This document shows positions 62,954-64,000 of a stretch of 64,000 nt of DNA, in pieces. Made by a program: the position numbers and the translations under genes. This stretch comes from Chondrus crispus (Eukaryota > Rhodophyta > Florideophyceae > Gigartinales > Gigartinaceae): positions 124,001 to 188,000 of the forward strand of contig NW_005178983.1 in assembly GCF_000350225.1 (NCBI RefSeq), written 5' to 3'. The notes below the pieces were generated by a model. It was not told the origin of the DNA and searched no databases. It was given only the letters and a program-made list of their open reading frames with translations. How positions within the stretch are numbered: the first letter of the stretch is position 1; each line of letters begins with the position of its first letter.

Positions 62954-64000
62954 TTAGACCACTAGCTTCATGATAGCAACCAGATGGCCCACCCCTGCAA
63001 CTACGACCCCGTGATCATGATCTATCTGCAAGTCTTTCGGATTGTCCAACTGGGCCAACACAGCCTCAGACCCATCCTCTCGCCTCTGCACAACTCCTCC
63101 GTCCCTTGAAAATATTTGTGATGTTCGTCCTGCGAGAGAAGCAGCACGCAAGTCTCCCGTCCTCAGGAACCGACTCGTGATTTCTTGCCAATCCTCTACT
63201 CTCCCGGTATGAAGTGTGATCCCACTCTCCACGTCCCACACCCGCACGCTCTTGTCCTCCGATCCAGATACCACACGTCTTCCGTCCCCACTCATCGCAA
63301 CGCTCTCCACCGAATCGGTGTGTCCAACTAACGCGTCCCCGACATGTGCTCCTGTCTCCACGTCCCACACCCGCACGCTATTGTCCCGGGATCCAGATAC
63401 CACACGTCTCCCGTCCCCACTCATCGCAACGCTCTTCACCGAATTCGTGTGTCCAACTAACGCGTCCCCGACTTGTGCTCCCGTCTCCACGTCCCACACC
63501 CGCACGTCGCTGTCCCACGATCCAGATACCACACGTCTTCCGTCCCCACTCATCGCAACGCTCCACACCGAACCCGTGTGTCCAACTAACGCGTCCCCAA
63601 CTTGTGCTCCTGTCTCCACGTCCCACACCCGCACGCTCTTGTCCTGAGATCCAGATATCGTACGTCTTCCATCCTCACTCATCGCAACGCTCCACACCGC
63701 ATCGGTGTGTCCAACTAACGCGTCCCCAACTTGTGCTCCTGTCTCCACGTCCCACACCCGCACGCTCTTGTCCTCCGATCCAGATACCACACGTCTTCCG
63801 TCCCCACTCATCGCAACGCTCTCCACCGAATCGGTGTGTCCAACTAACGCATCCCCGACTTGTGCTCCCGTCTCCACGTCCCACACCCGCACGCTTTTGT
63901 CATACGATCCAGACACCACGCGTCTTCCGTCCCCACTCATCGCAACGCTATACACAGTATCCGTGTGTCCAACTAACGCGTCCCCGACTTGTGCTCCGGT
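62954..64000 (-). CDS. WD40-repeat protein, C-terminal part (runs off the right edge)
   Basis: The frame is open to the window end, and the stop is at 62954-62956. Six full repeats of 43 residues and part of a seventh are visible, each of the form SVAMSGDGRRVVSGS..DKSVRVWDV, quoted as SVAMSGDGRRVVSGS and VRVWDVETGAQVGDALVGH. Repeats are nearly identical, which indicates recent expansion or gene conversion. Differences cluster at the residues around V-x-S and GS-x-D-xx. After the last repeat the C-terminus continues HTGRVEDWQEITSRFL to VGHLVAIMKLVV. A beta-propeller interaction domain; in fungi such repeats often cap NACHT/NB-ARC proteins, but the N-terminus is not in view. Confidence 0.85.
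   Translation of the reverse strand, partial: TGAQVGDALVGHTDTVYSVAMSGDGRRVVSGSYDKSVRVWDVETGAQVGDALVGHTDSVESVAMSGDGRRVVSGSEDKSVRVWDVETGAQVGDALVGHTDAVWSVAMSEDGRRTISGSQDKSVRVWDVETGAQVGDALVGHTGSVWSVAMSGDGRRVVSGSWDSDVRVWDVETGAQVGDALVGHTNSVKSVAMSGDGRRVVSGSRDNSVRVWDVETGAHVGDALVGHTDSVESVAMSGDGRRVVSGSEDKSVRVWDVESGITLHTGRVEDWQEITSRFLRTGDLRAASLAGRTSQIFSRDGGVVQRREDGSEAVLAQLDNPKDLQIDHDHGVVVAGVGHLVAIMKLVV

Noticed and set aside
63216..63647. Tandem repeat array resembling a CRISPR or satellite
   Set aside because: The 129-bp period is the WD40 codon repeat of the minus-strand gene; frame is maintained throughout.

Overview
The window is eukaryotic nuclear DNA dominated by transposable elements. I count four Ty1/copia-order LTR retrotransposons, three certain and one probable solo LTR, a DIRS-type tyrosine-recombinase retroelement, four pogo-like (Tc1/mariner) DNA transposons, a PIF/Harbinger element with its Myb-like partner gene, a second DDE_Tnp_4 transposase pair, and several MITE or fold-back elements. 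Intronless ORFs, a very short-LTR copia element and this mixture of elements suggest a florideophyte red alga (Chondrus-like). That assignment is inference from gene style, not a database match. There are no operons, tRNAs, rRNAs or CRISPR arrays.

Layout. 1-8.2 kb: a pogo-like transposase gene broken by a solo LTR (220-895, target duplication CAGGA) and by a 5.9 kb copia-order element E1 on the minus strand (1008-6948, 490-bp LTRs, duplication GAAAT). 9.6-12.9 kb: a PIF/Harbinger element, with a Myb-like gene (+) converging on a transposase (-); the Myb gene carries a solo LTR (10294-10963, GGTTT). 13.0-22.1 kb: a decayed copia-order element E2 (minus), split between protease and gag by a pogo element (about 16.54-18.96 kb) that itself holds a solo LTR (16662-17264, ATCGG). 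23.9-31.3 kb: a DIRS-type RT/RNase H/tyrosine-recombinase unit whose recombinase is interrupted by E3 (26172-31198, ACTAC), an internally deleted relative of E2. 31.7-39.7 kb: a probable solo LTR, a decayed pogo transposase, an intact DDE_Tnp_4 transposase (35658-36929) with a broken inverted-orientation paralogue, and a 190-bp fold-back element. 41.0-41.7 kb: a small secreted-protein gene. 42.5-47.2 kb: an apparently intact copia element E4 (99-bp LTRs, GTCGT, one 1390-codon ORF). 50.3-51.8 kb: a membrane-anchored METTL24-like methyltransferase. 53-62 kb: MITEs and a nearly intact pogo element with perfect 25-bp inverted repeats. 62.95 kb to the right edge: the C-terminal part of a protein of near-identical WD40 repeats.

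The likely cellular genes are few: the secreted protein, the methyltransferase, the WD40 protein and perhaps one or two small ORFs. The insertions can be ordered in time because target duplications are preserved and host reading frames rejoin when insertions are ignored.

The least expected signal is a recurrent class of perfect or near-perfect hairpins inside coding sequence. Two are paired back to back in the form A-A'-B'-B (10273-11062 once the solo LTR is ignored, and a looser pair at 34706-34748). One at 19226-19274 can be read directly as a reverse-complement copy of the neighbouring zinc-knuckle codons inserted beside the original. These look like fold-back repair or hairpin-opening footprints and may be a characteristic mutational process of this genome.
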